Shown one piece after another: positions 48,634 through 61,421 of a DNA stretch of 64,000 nt. The position numbers and the translations under genes were made by a program. The notes under the pieces are model-generated. The model was not told the DNA's origin. It made no database searches and saw nothing but the letters and a program-made list of their open reading frames with translations. How positions within the stretch are numbered: position 1 is the first letter of the stretch; each line of letters begins with the position of its first letter. This DNA comes from Pelodera strongyloides (taxonomy: Eukaryota > Nematoda > Chromadorea > Rhabditida > Rhabditidae): NCBI GenBank assembly GCA_036852015.1, contig JAANDG010000277.1, positions 62,001 through 126,000 of the forward strand, in the 5' to 3' direction.

Positions 48634-49417
48634 TAAGAAAACCCTTGAAATTTTCATTGTGAAAGTGATAGTGGTAGTAAAAATAGGTAGGAGTGAAGAG
48701 AGAACAGAGCTAAGGGAATGTTTCTCGTACAAACTAACTACATATTATAAAACTACTAATTGCACGATTTAATTTTTCTGATTATGGTATGCAAATTAGG
48801 CGCTACAGCTACAGAATTGCCCAAGCAAAGGTCACGGGACACGGGGGGTTAAACAATTGCTAGGTGTTTAATTCTGGCGGTGATGAATCGGGGTCCCGAG
48901 CTGTCTTGATTTGAAAGAGACCTCCCGTGGTATTTCGATTTATATAACGGGGTGCAGTTCATTCTTGTAATTTGTATCGTATACTGCTAATTCCCGGCGT
49001 GAATTCCTTTAATCAGCCATAAGTACAGTATGCTGTTAATTCTCGATGAAACTCTGGATATCGCATACTACTAATTACTAAAAAAAAATATCATATACTA
49101 CTAATTCCCGGCGCGAAGTCGTTGGCCATCGGCCAAGTAAAAAAACAACACCCATATCGGATTTCTTGTGGGAGACGCCGTGCCCCAAAACGGAATCAAA
49201 TTGCGTGACCACCGTCTGCCGACTCAACAAATTGGCCCCGGAAAAGGAACGAATTGCAGAAATTGAGAGCGTTTATCCCTTTTTTGACCCCCTTTCCCAC
49301 CCCAGTGCGGGAGCAGAAGAACTTGGGGAATGTCCTCCTTGACTATGCTACGGGGATGGAAAAACAACACTGGTGAATTCACGGGGAAGAGTAAGTACTG
49401 CTTTGAAAACGCTTTCT

Positions 49418-49683
49418 TTAAAGGGATAGGTTCATCTCAAATCACCTCTCTTTTTATTGTTTTTATTAAAGGGATAGGTTCATCTCAAATCACGTCTCTT
49501 TTTATTGTTTTATTAATAATAGCACAAATATCATTGACAACGAGAATTAAATCAATCACAGAACCATACACCTCGCAGAAGAAGCTTCCTTTATTGGAAA
49601 CTAGGTGATCGGAAACCAAAATCTAAGCGCAAAAACTAATACCGTACACAGATCACGCGGGCTAATGGCAATTAGCCAAGCTA
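49418..49683. mobile_element. Truncated TTAAAGGG-family MITE with duplicated left end
   Basis: The terminus TTAAAGGGATAGGTTCATC occurs twice, at 49418 and 49466, in the same orientation. The body then matches the left arm of the 18778-19267 element up to the GCTAATGGCAATTAGCC motif and stops at about 49683. The right arm is missing. Confidence 0.8.
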
Positions 49684-52600
49684 AGGTGCGTGGTTTTCAA
49701 ATGTTTCCAGGACTACTGCATTCCCATTATATGTCCTTCCAGCACAGAAATGCAGTTATTCCAGTGTTGAACCACGTGTCATACCGCTTTACTTTCTGTA
49801 GTTCTCTTGAAGCTGAGTGCCCTTCCCTGTACCTCTGGGAATTGGCCGAGTACGTGACATTACTGACTTTCATATATAATTTTCTCTCACGAACCTCAAA
49901 ACGACCATTGAACTAATTCCGCGGCGATTAATTACCCTATTTAATGGCTCAATCTAATTATTCCCCGTCTCCGGGCAGCAGTTGGAGGAGCAGAAACCGC
50001 GGATTCTGTTTTTTTTAGGTAATACAATCTTAAAGTTCAATTTGTTTGTAAAAAAACTACATAGATTATTTATGTTAAGTTTTCGCGCACTTTCCATGCG
50101 AAAGTATCATCCATGTTATTGCAGTTTCTATAGTGGGAAACTAGTGGAATTTTGCATACAGTAAGAAATTTACATACGATCTGCGCCGTGTTTTGCATAC
50201 ACCTAATGTAAAACTGCGCGAAAATGGAAAAGTGAACTTGGATGGTACTTTCGCGGCGAATTCGCGCGAAAGTGTAACATAAATACTCTATCAGGACTTC
50301 GCAGTCAGGCATAATATTAATATGCAAATTTGCCCTTTGCGCAACCCTGTATTTCTCTCATAAAACAGCGGAAAATAAAAGTTTTTCTGTCAAGGCACCT
50401 TTAGAAGATGAAATAAGCTTTTCACAAAGCAAGATACTCGAAAACGTTTTCTAGTCAAAAGGTCCGGTTCTTTCACTTAAAATTTCATCAGCGCAAAAAA
50501 CTGCATTAAATATTGATTGATTGATTAGATTGGTTGATAATCACCCGAGTACAGTACACCTTTCGAAGGCCAATACCTTTTAAAATCCAAAGTGCACACT
50601 GCACCTATTTCTTCTAATAATAATTATTTTCTTCAGAAACACGAAGATCAATGTCCATTCTCACATAAATGTTCTTATTATATCCGAATTCAATACCTTC
50701 AGCCGAGCGGAAAGAAAAAATAATGTTAATTATTATTATTATTGTTGCGTATCCGTATCGGACAGATAGAATGGAATGTAATTAAAGTTGCCATATGAAA
50801 GGATCGGGTTATTTTCATCAATTGGAAACTCTCCCCCCCCCCCATAATTCGATGTATGTATGACCTTTACACGAAAGTTTATTTTTTATTCGTCTACTTC
50901 AAACTTCGGAAACGTCACTTTTTCACATTTTACGGTCAATATGAGATGCTAGATCAATTATGAAACAATTATTTTATATTTTACGTAGTATAAGAGCGGA
51001 ATTCCGTCTTTTTCTTTTCTCATTTATGTCCTGAAGTTCTTTTAGTATTCACCCAACGACAGTAATGTTATGTGTGTTAATGGTAATGGGCCTATGATAC
51101 TAGGTAGGAACTGGGGCCCAGAAAAGCACATAGTTGGGCGCAACCCTTGTGTGGTTTCGATTTGATCGCTGAAAGTTTCCCGCGCATTTTGGGCGCTACC
51201 ATCTCTATCGCAATTAACGAAAATCGCTAAAGTAAAGTGATGACGACGCAAACTTTGCGTGCCACGGCGGCGCTGCTCCCGCGCCTGGGACCCACTTCTT
51301 CGTTGTCGCTAGTTAGTCCTTGCCATATTCGATAGAGAAGGAATTCAGATTGTCATGATTTATATAGTTTTTATAGTTTATTCTATAATGAGTGCCTGTT
51401 GGGATCAAACTCCATCTAAAACATTAAGGGTAAAAATTTACAGTAAAAATTTGTACAGTTTCAAAGTTTGTCGATTCTCTAAGGACTCCATATAAATCTT
51501 CTTTCTTCTTTTTTTGTCAAAGAAAATCTTGACTGTACGGATCATTCTAATTAGTACCGAAGCTGTGATCCCGCGGGGATTTAAACTTTACTAAACTTTA
51601 TTGGGCTAAGACTACAGTAGAAAACGACCTTCTTATTAGTTTGAAGTCATATCATTATTCACATGCAATGTCCCGACCGAAAACTGTTAGATGTAAGTTT
51701 TTGAATTCGCTCAAAGAGGCGGTTACCGTATTGTATATCATCACTCCGACTACATAGTCTGTACAACGTATGCCTTATGCGCTTATGCATTATAACAGAT
51801 GTCATATACACGCACTATGGTGCAAACATAGTATATCTCATCATCATAAAGTCTATCTCTAATACGGAACTGTATCTGCACATTCTATGGATTGTTATGG
51901 TACGGTCCCCATGGTGTGCCATACCTAATTTGCATATATAATGGTATTCCCGAATCCGAATGGAGTTCTGCGACTAACAAGAGCCAAAAATCGCCTGCAA
52001 CGGCCAATAAAATTAGCATACAGAACCGTGGAACCGTGAAGAGGCGGCATCGAATTACCATCGTTTGCTGAAATTGAATTTTCCAATCTCTTCCCGATTT
52101 TTACGCCAATTTATCCATTTCACGCCGTTTTACCCTTTTCATCTTTGCTCTACTGCCGTTTGTCTTTTGTACTGTTGAATATTCGCTTTTTTTCCAAAGT
52201 GCTCTTTTGTTTAAAAAAATGGTATCGAGTTTGAGTTGAATAAAAGAACAAAGTACAGTAAGAGTAAAGTTAGCCTGGGACTGATTTCGAGTAGAGTGAA
52301 CCACAGTTAGCAGTAGGTTGAGTAGTTCTGCGAAGTAGGGTCTGTATTATTCGAATAATAATTCTTTAATTTTTCTTAAAATTTAGTGTACATCGTATTT
52401 GTGTTGTCTTTTTTCCAGAACGGAATGTTGTTTTCATGTTTAGACAAAATACGATTAACAATTAATGCCGCCAATGTTTCGCAGGGTCTCGTGCGAAAAA
52501 GGGCATTTGTATTTTGGCATATCGTCGCACACAATATTTGACTGTTTACTCATTTGCAATTCATTCATTTCCTATTGTTTATAGTGTATCCTTTTGGAGA

Positions 52601-54239
52601 AATATGCATCATTGCTGTTTCTACCGCATTGTTTTCAACAACAGAAACTGTCCTATGCAACACTGTTATTTGCATAAACTTTGTTGTCTTATTCATGCAC
52701 CTTGCCTTGCATTCAGCTTGCGTATCAGTCAGCGGCTGTGTCGCGTAACTACGGAAGGAGGGGTGCGCGGCGAACGCATGACGAAACTTGGAAGTATAAT
52801 AGTAAAGGAAAGACGGCGCTGCAAGAGCGCCAACTGCAATAGTATAACTTCGCGCACTTCTGGCTCACCCGCATCCTAGGCGCGAAATTGTGTCGCCGCA
52901 CAGCGTTGACGGTGCCATTTTTCGCTTTGTATAGCATTTAACTAATCTCCAAACATGAATTGGGCCGGTGTTCGGTAATCCATCATCATCTGATCTAATT
53001 CCGTAAAAACTGAGTACCCTTTTTGATGGGAAAGTCCTCATAAATAGACCCATTTACTAGATGAGAGGACGGGTTCCAGACAGGAAAAAGTCATTCATAT
53101 TCCTGCATTCGCCGTAATCATAGATGAAACGCATGAAATGGGTTATTTCTAATTTTTACTTGAATTTCTGCACATTTCCGGACTTTCATGATTGTCGTGT
53201 ACGGGACTTCTTTTAAATGATTTATGCATTTTTAATGTGAAAATTGAGTGAATTTATGGGAGGTTTTCAAAGAAAGCTTTTATGCAATTAATACAGCAAA
53301 TCGATGGGGACCAGAAAATTAGAGAAATATTTTTTTCCCATTCGGACGATGCTGCAAGCACGCACATTTGATATTATTTGGTAAAACAGAAACGCGCAGT
53401 TACTGGGGTGAGCAACATGTGTATAACTTCAGTTCGCGCACGTGTAGCGCACAGGTGGCGCATCTAGCGCGCACTCTTTTCCCGGGATCTCGACAACAAA
53501 CCTTCCATAAGCACATGTGCGCCGTGTGTACGCTGCGCGACTGCTTGCCGTTTTAGACGTGCTTCATCGTTGTTTTATAAGAAAATGAATCAATAAATTC
53601 AGACAATATACAATATCGAATGTTTCCGTATTTTATACGAATAGCCATGGAAACATCAGAATAATGCATTGCAATGTGAAAAATATTGAATTTCCAATTA
53701 AAATATCCAATAAAATACTTTGTCTCGTGATTTTTGTGAAAGAGGAAAACACTGTATTGTTCCAACTATTTATTGTTTATTTCATCATTCACTTAGTTGA
53801 ATGGAATATTTGTTTCCCGTTAGCTGTTCGATATCTACAATTATGATTTTGCACGAGGGAAAAAATTTGTGCTGAAAATCGTTTTTGGTAAATAGCAGTG
53901 ATGACCGAGCAAGTAATTTGTATTATACCAGTGATTCTATCGTACAAATCTCTCAAATGCGTTTCGTGACTCGGCGGTGCTCCTCATTGCCCTTCCATAT
54001 TTTGTCTTCGAATACTTTTTGATTCTTTACTTACAAGCACATAAACGTGGATGTGTGCGAGAGCACAGCCACCGCGGCGCCAGTTTGGAGTCCTTGCGCG
54101 CGAAATTCAAGTTTTATTGCTCGTGTTTCAAACTTTCATGCGCATTTAAATTCAACGAAAAACAAAGCCGTATAATAGTCGCTTCAGACTCTGTATTCAC
54201 ACTACTGCGTGATTTCTTATTCTAATTATATTTATTCGA
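49684..54239. other. AT-rich interval; no gene supported
   Basis: Many short open frames but no domain, no exon chain and no RNA gene that I recognise. There is a C run (nine residues) near 50833 and short TAT/TTA microsatellites near 50725-50745. Confidence 0.4.
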
Positions 54240-54940
54240 ATACTACAGTTAGGAATAGGAATGCAGTTATCCGACTTAATCCAAAAACTGGCTGTTACAT
54301 CGCTTTAAAGGGACAGGCCCATCAAAATATTGATTTCATTTTCATTTTCAAAATATTGAAAATATTCCCAGGATTGATTTCAAACCCCATGTCCTGTTAC
54401 AAAACATCTCTGAGGGAAAATATATGTTGACATGTTCCATTTAATGTTATTCAAAACAGTTTGTCTGACATCATTTACTTTACGCAAGATGGCCTCCCAA
54501 GGGAACATAATCGAAAAGTACTCACATGATTTTGTTGTGATAAAACCGTGAAAATAAGAAATATACTTGGCCATCTATCGCCCAACTTTTTTCTTGAAAG
54601 CTAAGATTTTTCGAGATATAATATAGAGGGACAAACGAATTTTTGCGAGCCAGAGAAGGGTGTATGTTGGGTGGTACGGGTAAGGTAAATAAATGGGTGG
54701 GGAAAGTGTGCCAACTTGTAAAATTGAGAACCTTCGCGAGGTTTGAGTGTGATTTTCGCATCAATCATCACAAAACATTTGACTGCCTTGTGCCTGTGGG
54801 CCCGTCCCATATCCACCATTTAATAGTACATACACGGTTCTTGAAATGCATTTTTGTTACTGTATACGGGTAGTGTATGCAAACAACTGTGCGATACTGA
54901 TGGTGATCGCACAGTTAGCCGTTATAGCAAACCAGCCGTT
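54240..54940. mobile_element. Degenerate TTAA-family MITE remnants
   Basis: At 54255-54308, GAATGCAGTTATCC...AAAAACTGGCTGTTACATCGC runs straight into TTAAAGGGACAGGCCCATCA. It therefore joins an end of the AGCGA family to an end of the AGGG family on a shared TTAA. A partner-like CCAGCCGTTATATCTTTAAAG occurs at about 54932-54952. Boundaries are uncertain. Confidence 0.45.
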
Positions 54941-54952
54941 ATATCTTTAAAG

Positions 54953-57900
54953 TTATCTTCCAATAATATCCATTTCGATTGTTTTCGAAACGACCACTTA
55001 CAATCGACGTAAATCCGGAAGTCTGAACCTTCCAAACATTGGGCAAATGAAGAATTTATATATAAAAAACGTTAATCGGGATCGACGAACAAAGTCTTTG
55101 TCTTTCTTTGTCACATACACATCTTGAACGCTGAAAGCAAAGAGCCTTTTTCCTTATGCAACCTAACTCAATTATCTTACTTCTTAGTGAGCAATACGTC
55201 TTCTTTATAAGAAAACAACAAGCATCACTTGCAAAATATTGCCACTTATTTCGTAGCTAAACTTGGGATTACGGTAGTTTCATCTGTCGTAGCTACAGTA
55301 TTCGGAGTTTCCGGCCTCATCGTGGTAACATTATTTTAATTCCTGAATATTTATGGGAGCATCTGATTAGAATGGATCACAGATGGTCGATTGACTGTGC
55401 GCAATTGCTATGCACGGCGGCGGATTTGAGTATGTCTTTTTTCACTTTATTCATAAAAAAATAATTAGACCCTGTCGAAAATATTGAACATCCAATTACA
55501 AGTTCTTAACAAACCCGCAACATTCGGGAAAGTCTGCAGTGCACCGTGCGGGACAGGTACAGAGAATGCGAAGATACCTCGTAAAGTTTTGACGAAGCTA
55601 TTTTTCATAGAGTTTTTAATTGACCGCTACAACGTGAAACTTCTGGGGCACCAGCAGTACCCCAATTTTATGTTAATATCATTTGGAGGAAATTGGCCGA
55701 TTCTCGGCGTGGTTGATATAGTATATGTAATATCATTCTGTTTCACCTTTGTGAAAATTCTTTCCAAAATTCTATGGTCCACAATCAAAAACCGTGTAAT
55801 TTTCGCCTTTTCGCCAAAAGTTGATATCAAGTAAATATTGAAATACTCGGTGTCAACTTTCCATAAAATGATGAAAATTGTATGAAATTTACTAGGAAAT
55901 TCTACACTATTATTTGCAAAGTTTGTTATTGTTATTTGGTTGTGGCAGCTGAAAAACATGGGGTAAACGTAAACTACCGGTTACCACTCCATATTTATGA
56001 GTTTCAAAATTAGAATCTGGTCTGGAGCGGGAAAAACGTGGTAATCATAATATTCCTTCCGGGCTATAACATGCGACCGAATGTGATTTTGTCCTCTGGC
56101 ACTCAACGTCTACCTGAAGAGGAGGTCCTTTCTAACAAGCCATACTTCTTTGCTCTTTCGCACGAACGTTGCACAGCTCTTTAGCCTTATCAATCAGTTA
56201 TACGTTGCGTTTTGTCGCATGGAGCATCCATCCAGTGGCAACCGCATAGTCTTTGGTACCCAGTGAGCAGTGTTTCCTCATTAATTAAACTAATCCAATC
56301 AACTGGATCTTGTAAGATAATTGCGTTAAATGCGGGTGGATACCCAAGGGCCACAGATTAATATAGAATCCGCCATTGCATTTATGCAGCTTATTGTTTG
56401 ATGGGGGGATGTCTTTAAAGTGATACAGCTTCCGGATTTTAAAACATGCAAATTGGGTGACATTTTATGCCGGACTGCACAAAAGGGTGAGCGGAAGAAA
56501 TATGCTGAAAGCTGTTGTCAAGCATACGTTTCAAAATAACCGCAGTCTATATTTTTCTGCATTCCATTCGAATGAGAAATATATAATTACAGCTTTTTTC
56601 TTATGAAATTGGTGCTTTGTTCGTGCCAAAGATAACAATTTTACCGTTCGGAGTTATTTTGGAATCAGAACAGAAAATAGACGAAATTCCTAGAGGAAAC
56701 ACCTGTTCGACTTATTTTGAACGCAGATTGACGCCTATTCCTATTAATTACATAGCTGTATTTACATCATTCCATTGCGTAATCTCCATTTATGCAAAGT
56801 CTACTTTTGCAGCCGAGCTCATATAATATAGGATTTTTGGTGGTCTTGCTTTGCTACAAAACAGTGCGATCAAACACACTTTTGCTGATATTTCATGCGA
56901 ATTCATTGTATTTTTAACACTTTTTGCGTCTATTTTTGCTTGCATATGAAGTCAGAATAGGCACACGTGTTTTGGTGATTTTCCTACGGAGAAAAGAGTC
57001 GATGAATTATTTACTTTTCCTTACTGGAAAGCGTCACTCGAAAGGGGTGAAGGTGTGGTTTAGTATAGATCTCTAGCTTTTATTGTAGTCTTACAAATAT
57101 ATATTCCTAAGACATGAGTATAAATATTATATTATTACCTTATAAGTGCATAGGTCATATGGAAATGTGCTACATATCGTATCGTGCGCATTCATGGACC
57201 ATGGTGCAGACGAAAATTTGCCTTATACTTTTTAATTATTAATATAAGTTGTTTCGTGATTGATATTCTATGATTTTAGTGAATTTTATGGCCTATATTT
57301 TAGGACAACAGTTTGTCTCTAATCAGGCTTTTGGTCGGGTTTGTATCTATTTATGGTTTTTTCCGAACTTATCAACGACTTTACTTTTTACTAGGTTTAT
57401 GCATATGATGCTATACTAATACATTGCTCTCCGTGGTCTTCATGCTCGCAACTGAGAGCTCAAATTTCAACACCTTTTCGTATTAAATAACTACTCATAA
57501 GGCACCAATCATGTGCTATTTAGAGTGCAGAAAGGGATTCTAATTCCATCCTAGATCCATGCTGGATATCTGCACAGTCATGTTCTATCAATAAGATCTT
57601 CTTGATCTTTCTGCATTGATCATTCTTGATGATGAATGATCTATTAAATATGGCTTTATTCTGTCTCCTCTTTTCTCTACTCCACGTTCTCGTTTTTGCT
57701 TCTTGATGAAGAATCAGCTGCTCGTTAGACAGACTATTTTGAAATTATTCTGACCAAATTTGGAAATTAAAAGTGCATAAAAAGGTCATTTTTGCTTTCC
57801 GCGCCATTATTTTTTAAACTATGATTGCTTGCTGCAATAACCTCTTGCTGAATGCACTGTGAATGTATAAATGATAAATATTTCTGAGAGTGGTCAGTTA

Positions 57901-58018
57901 GGCAAAACTAGCCTGCGGTCAAAACCCCCAAGCCATTCACAACATTTTAAATTTCAATTGGTTTGTTTTCTGAATTAACGAAAAATTAATTTCATTTAAT
58001 CTTCTAATCAATTCAGGG
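54953..58018. other. Upstream region of the RASD-like gene; no gene supported
   Basis: AT-rich, with the likely promoter of the GTPase at its right end. The open frame at 55484-55834 is unrecognised. Confidence 0.4.
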
Positions 58019-60648
58019 ATGACCCGTGTGGCGTCAAATCACGAAGAAAAACGTGTGCTGGAGCGAAGCAAATCTGCAGTTCGGGCCCGCGGACGGGTAC
58101 AGACTGTGGTCAAGGTGAGAGCTTAATTACCTACAAGCGGGCTTGTTTAAACTTTGAACTTTTTTTATCTACAATCTCTATGGCGTGCGCGGATGGCGGC
58201 TGGCAAGGCTTGCCCTAAAAGATGTACAATGGGCCACAAGTGTGTGTGCCACAGATGCGCCACAGCTGAGCGCCCTCGCGCTTGGGAGTCCCCTGCTGTG
58301 ACATTCTTTTTGCCCGGCGGTTGCGCGGTTCGCGTTGTAGAACCATTTATGACCATCAACTATTCCCATTTCAGGAAGAAGCCCGGAAACCAATTGAACT
58401 GACGCTTGTTGTGCTCGGTGCCACAGAGGTTTGTTTGAATCTTACTACTTACTTAACCTTTTATATTTTAACCCATCAGCTGCAGGCAATCCGTAAAGCG
58501 AGTGAGCGAAAGTTAAATAAATTTATAAATATTTATAGCCCGGGAGGAGTCCAGGTCCAGGTGACACTTCTTTAACTAAAATTTAAATTCTAACAACAAG
58601 TTCAAGTGCTTAGCTGCATAAGCATAAAAATATCTTCCGAGAACACGTAATTTTGTTTATCACGGATTCTCTTCAAGTGCGAATAAAGTTCCGCAAGTGC
58701 ACAACCATAAATATACACAACTAATTAGTAAACAGAGTGATGTGGAGTCAAATTTCAGAGGGGAGCCAATTAAGAGAGGGAAGTATCCCTGCGGTGTCCT
58801 TTGCTTGAAGAAAGTACTCTTCCTCTAAAATGGAGATGTAGTTTAAACATGAAGATATAGGGATAACGGGTACCGAGAGAGAGAGAGAGAGAGAAGGAGA
58901 GAGAAGAAATGGATTTCTTACTGTACCCAAACCTCATCACCCTCAGGTTGGCAAATCAGCCCTGGTCTCGCAGTTCCTGTGGGAAGGTTTCGTTAGTGAA
59001 TATCGTCCCACAGTCGAGGAGTTCAACTGGGTCGAATATGATGTGGGAGAGGGAGGAGAACTCATGTTGCAGGTACAAATATGCAGTTTATTCTTTTGTT
59101 TTTATTTTATTCTTCTGTTGTCGTTTACCTTCTTGTTGATACCTTTTCATTGGCATATCCACAGTTGCAGTTCATCGTTGCCTACAAAGCCCTATTTGGG
59201 CCCAAACTTTGACAATATCACACACATATACCGATATACTAATGAAAATGTTTTAACTTGGTTAATAATTGTTTATTTGTTAGTAATATACGAAGGAAGA
59301 ACAAGTCCTAAGAATACACCTAAAAATCGACGTCGTCACAAAGTGTTCCACCCAAAATATTCCTAAATTTAGGTTCGGAGTTTAATGAAGTTATCGTTTG
59401 CATTCAAGTTAATAATAAAAATATTATTTTCGGTGATCGACTCTAGTGGATCGCGTGATTTTCTTGCAATGCGACATTTGTACATAAGGACTGGAGACGC
59501 ATTTCTGGTGAGGAATCTCATTACAGGAGTTTTCACACAGAAAAATATAAAATACTTCTTCTACGTGCGTTTATAGTATCGTCGTGTGACTGATTGTGGG
59601 AATTGTAAGTAGTAGGTATAGGTAGTAGCATGATGTAACAGTAATATCAAGTCCTTTTTTCTTCAAAATCATATTTTACGTTCAGATCGTTTTCGCAGTC
59701 GATTCACCCAATTCATTCGATGAAGCAAAGAAAATCATAGAGGAAATTTTCGAAAAGAAACAGAAGAGGGTAAGGCACTAACTGATGATCAAGTGACTCA
59801 GGTGATGCCCAGTTATCGCAAAATTCAAACAAGAGATTCGATACCCGATGCCCAAACACATTCACACATTATTATATTTGGTTAATTTAATACTTTAACT
59901 GTATTGTTGTATTTATATAAGGTTCCAACATATATTTCTCCTGTTATATGTATGTGTGTATACACGAAAAAGCCCTGATAAACTACATCCAAGTAAAGTA
60001 AGATCGCACATAGTATACTGTTTCAGGTGCCAATTCTCCTAATAGCTAATAAGGGCGATTTATATGCTGACGAATCAGAATGGCCAGTGAAGGGCGCCCT
60101 GGAATATGCTCAATCGAAGGGGTTACCGCTAGAGACGATATCGGCCAAAAATTATGACGAGGTGCTTATATGCTAAATATGTTATGAAGCAACACATCTA
60201 TCAATACCAGAAACAGTTAGGAATCGTCTGTTTGATTCATTCATCATACATTAAAACCAATAACAACATCTGAGAGATACACCCCTCAGCATCGAGTAAT
60301 TGGCTGTGAGTACTATATAACGTCGAGGGTATTTGCTGCAGGTGGCCAACGCCTTCCGTCTTTTATTGGAAAAGAATCGTTTTGAGTGGAAAGTGGAAGT
60401 TGGAGAGTTGAAGAAAAGAAGACAGAGCATGCCGTCCACTAGAGCATACAGGTTTGTATCGTTGTTATTAAAGAGTTCTAATTAAAGTTTTAATCCTATT
60501 CTTTATGTAATGGCTTTGGTTAACGGATCACCATGGTATTTTTCGTTGATTATTGTTGAGTAGTATCGGTTTTATTTCCAGTGGAATCGACCCGCTCGAC
60601 CTGGAAAAGTTGAAGACCAAACACAAAGATCGATGTGTGATTTCTTAA
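58019..60648 (+). CDS. Dexras1/Rhes (RASD)-like small GTPase
   Basis: A Ras-superfamily GTPase, probably membrane-bound signalling. Exons: 58019-58114, 58375-58428, 58947-59072, 59433-59507, 59686-59769, 60027-60161, 60342-60451 and 60582-60648; 248 residues. G1 is GATEVGKS (47-54), split between exons 2 and 3. Switch I is YRPTVEEF (69-76), with Thr72 as the G2 residue. G3 is DSSG (95-98), followed by Ser instead of the catalytic Gln of Ras. G4 is NKGD (153-156) and G5 is SAK (184-186). The end is a CVIS prenylation box. The GAxxVGKS and DxSG motifs, MRHLYIRTGDAFLIVFAVDS and the CVIS end resemble RASD1/RASD2 as I know them. The ATG lies two bases after AATTCAG, a trans-splice-like site. Odd: the acceptor of exon 4 reads TTTTCG, not TTTTCAG. 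Confidence 0.88.
58876..58908. repeat. (GA)n microsatellite in intron 2 of the RASD-like gene
   Basis: About 33 bp of GAGA ending near 58908, some 38 bp before the acceptor of exon 3. Confidence 0.9.
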
Positions 60649-60973
60649 AATATTTTGTACCTTTTTCACTTTTCTTTATTTAACTCGCTGTTTATTATGT
60701 ACAGCACACTTATGGCAGCGCGTATTTCGCAGCATTCGGTAGAACGCCGAGGCGCAACTTAGATGTGACAAGGGTGCGGAATTTTAACTGGCGTTTTAGT
60801 GGCGCTTCTGCCGCGCCACCTTTCCTCGGGATGCCACAAAACTCTTCATTTTTTATAAGAGTCACCTATTCAATGAGTTATTTTATGTGAACAGCCGCTA
60901 TCAAATAATCAAGATATACTGTAACGCACTCACTCGCATAAATACTGCATACGGCTTGCCCCTTGTTCCTTTC

Positions 60974-61421
60974 TTAAAGGGAGAGGCACACGAGAAAAAA
61001 CATTTCCTCAATTTACTTGCACAGAATGTCCGAAAGTTCAGAAATATTGCTGTGAAACCCGCATTTCATTTCGCCCAGAACTCGCAGAGTTATTCCTCGG
61101 CAAACAGATCGGCCAGGTACCGTAGTCAGAAACGTTTTTACGGTTTAGATCAATCCATTAGCATTCTTTCTCTTCATAATAATGGTTAAACGAATGAGGC
61201 TCATTCGTACGATTATAACAAGGCGTTTCCAATACTATAATGCCCTAAATGCGCAAAAATTGATTCTGACTACTGTACCTGGCCGAACTGTTTGTCGGGG
61301 AATATCTCTGTGAGTTCTAGGTGCAAAGAAATGCGGTTTTCATTGTAACATTTCTGAAATTCCGGACATTCTGTGCAATTAAATTGAGGAGAACTTTTTT
61401 CTCGTGGGCCTCTCTCTTTAA
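60974..61421. mobile_element. TTAA-flanked MITE, diverged TTAAAGGG family (448 bp)
   Basis: The ends are TTAAAGGGAGAGGC(A)CACGAG and the complement CTCGTGGGCCTCTCTCTTTAA, with arms of about 120 bp (AATTTACTTGCACAGAATGTCC with its near-complement at the right). It lies between the RASD-like gene and the secreted-protein gene. Confidence 0.8.

Noticed and set aside
47457..48772. Several open frames of 60-175 codons in the palindromic repeats, also at 31101-31842 and 40534-41144
   Set aside because: They appear in every frame and both strands of each repeat copy, differ in frame between copies and match no domain; they are shadows of the repeat.
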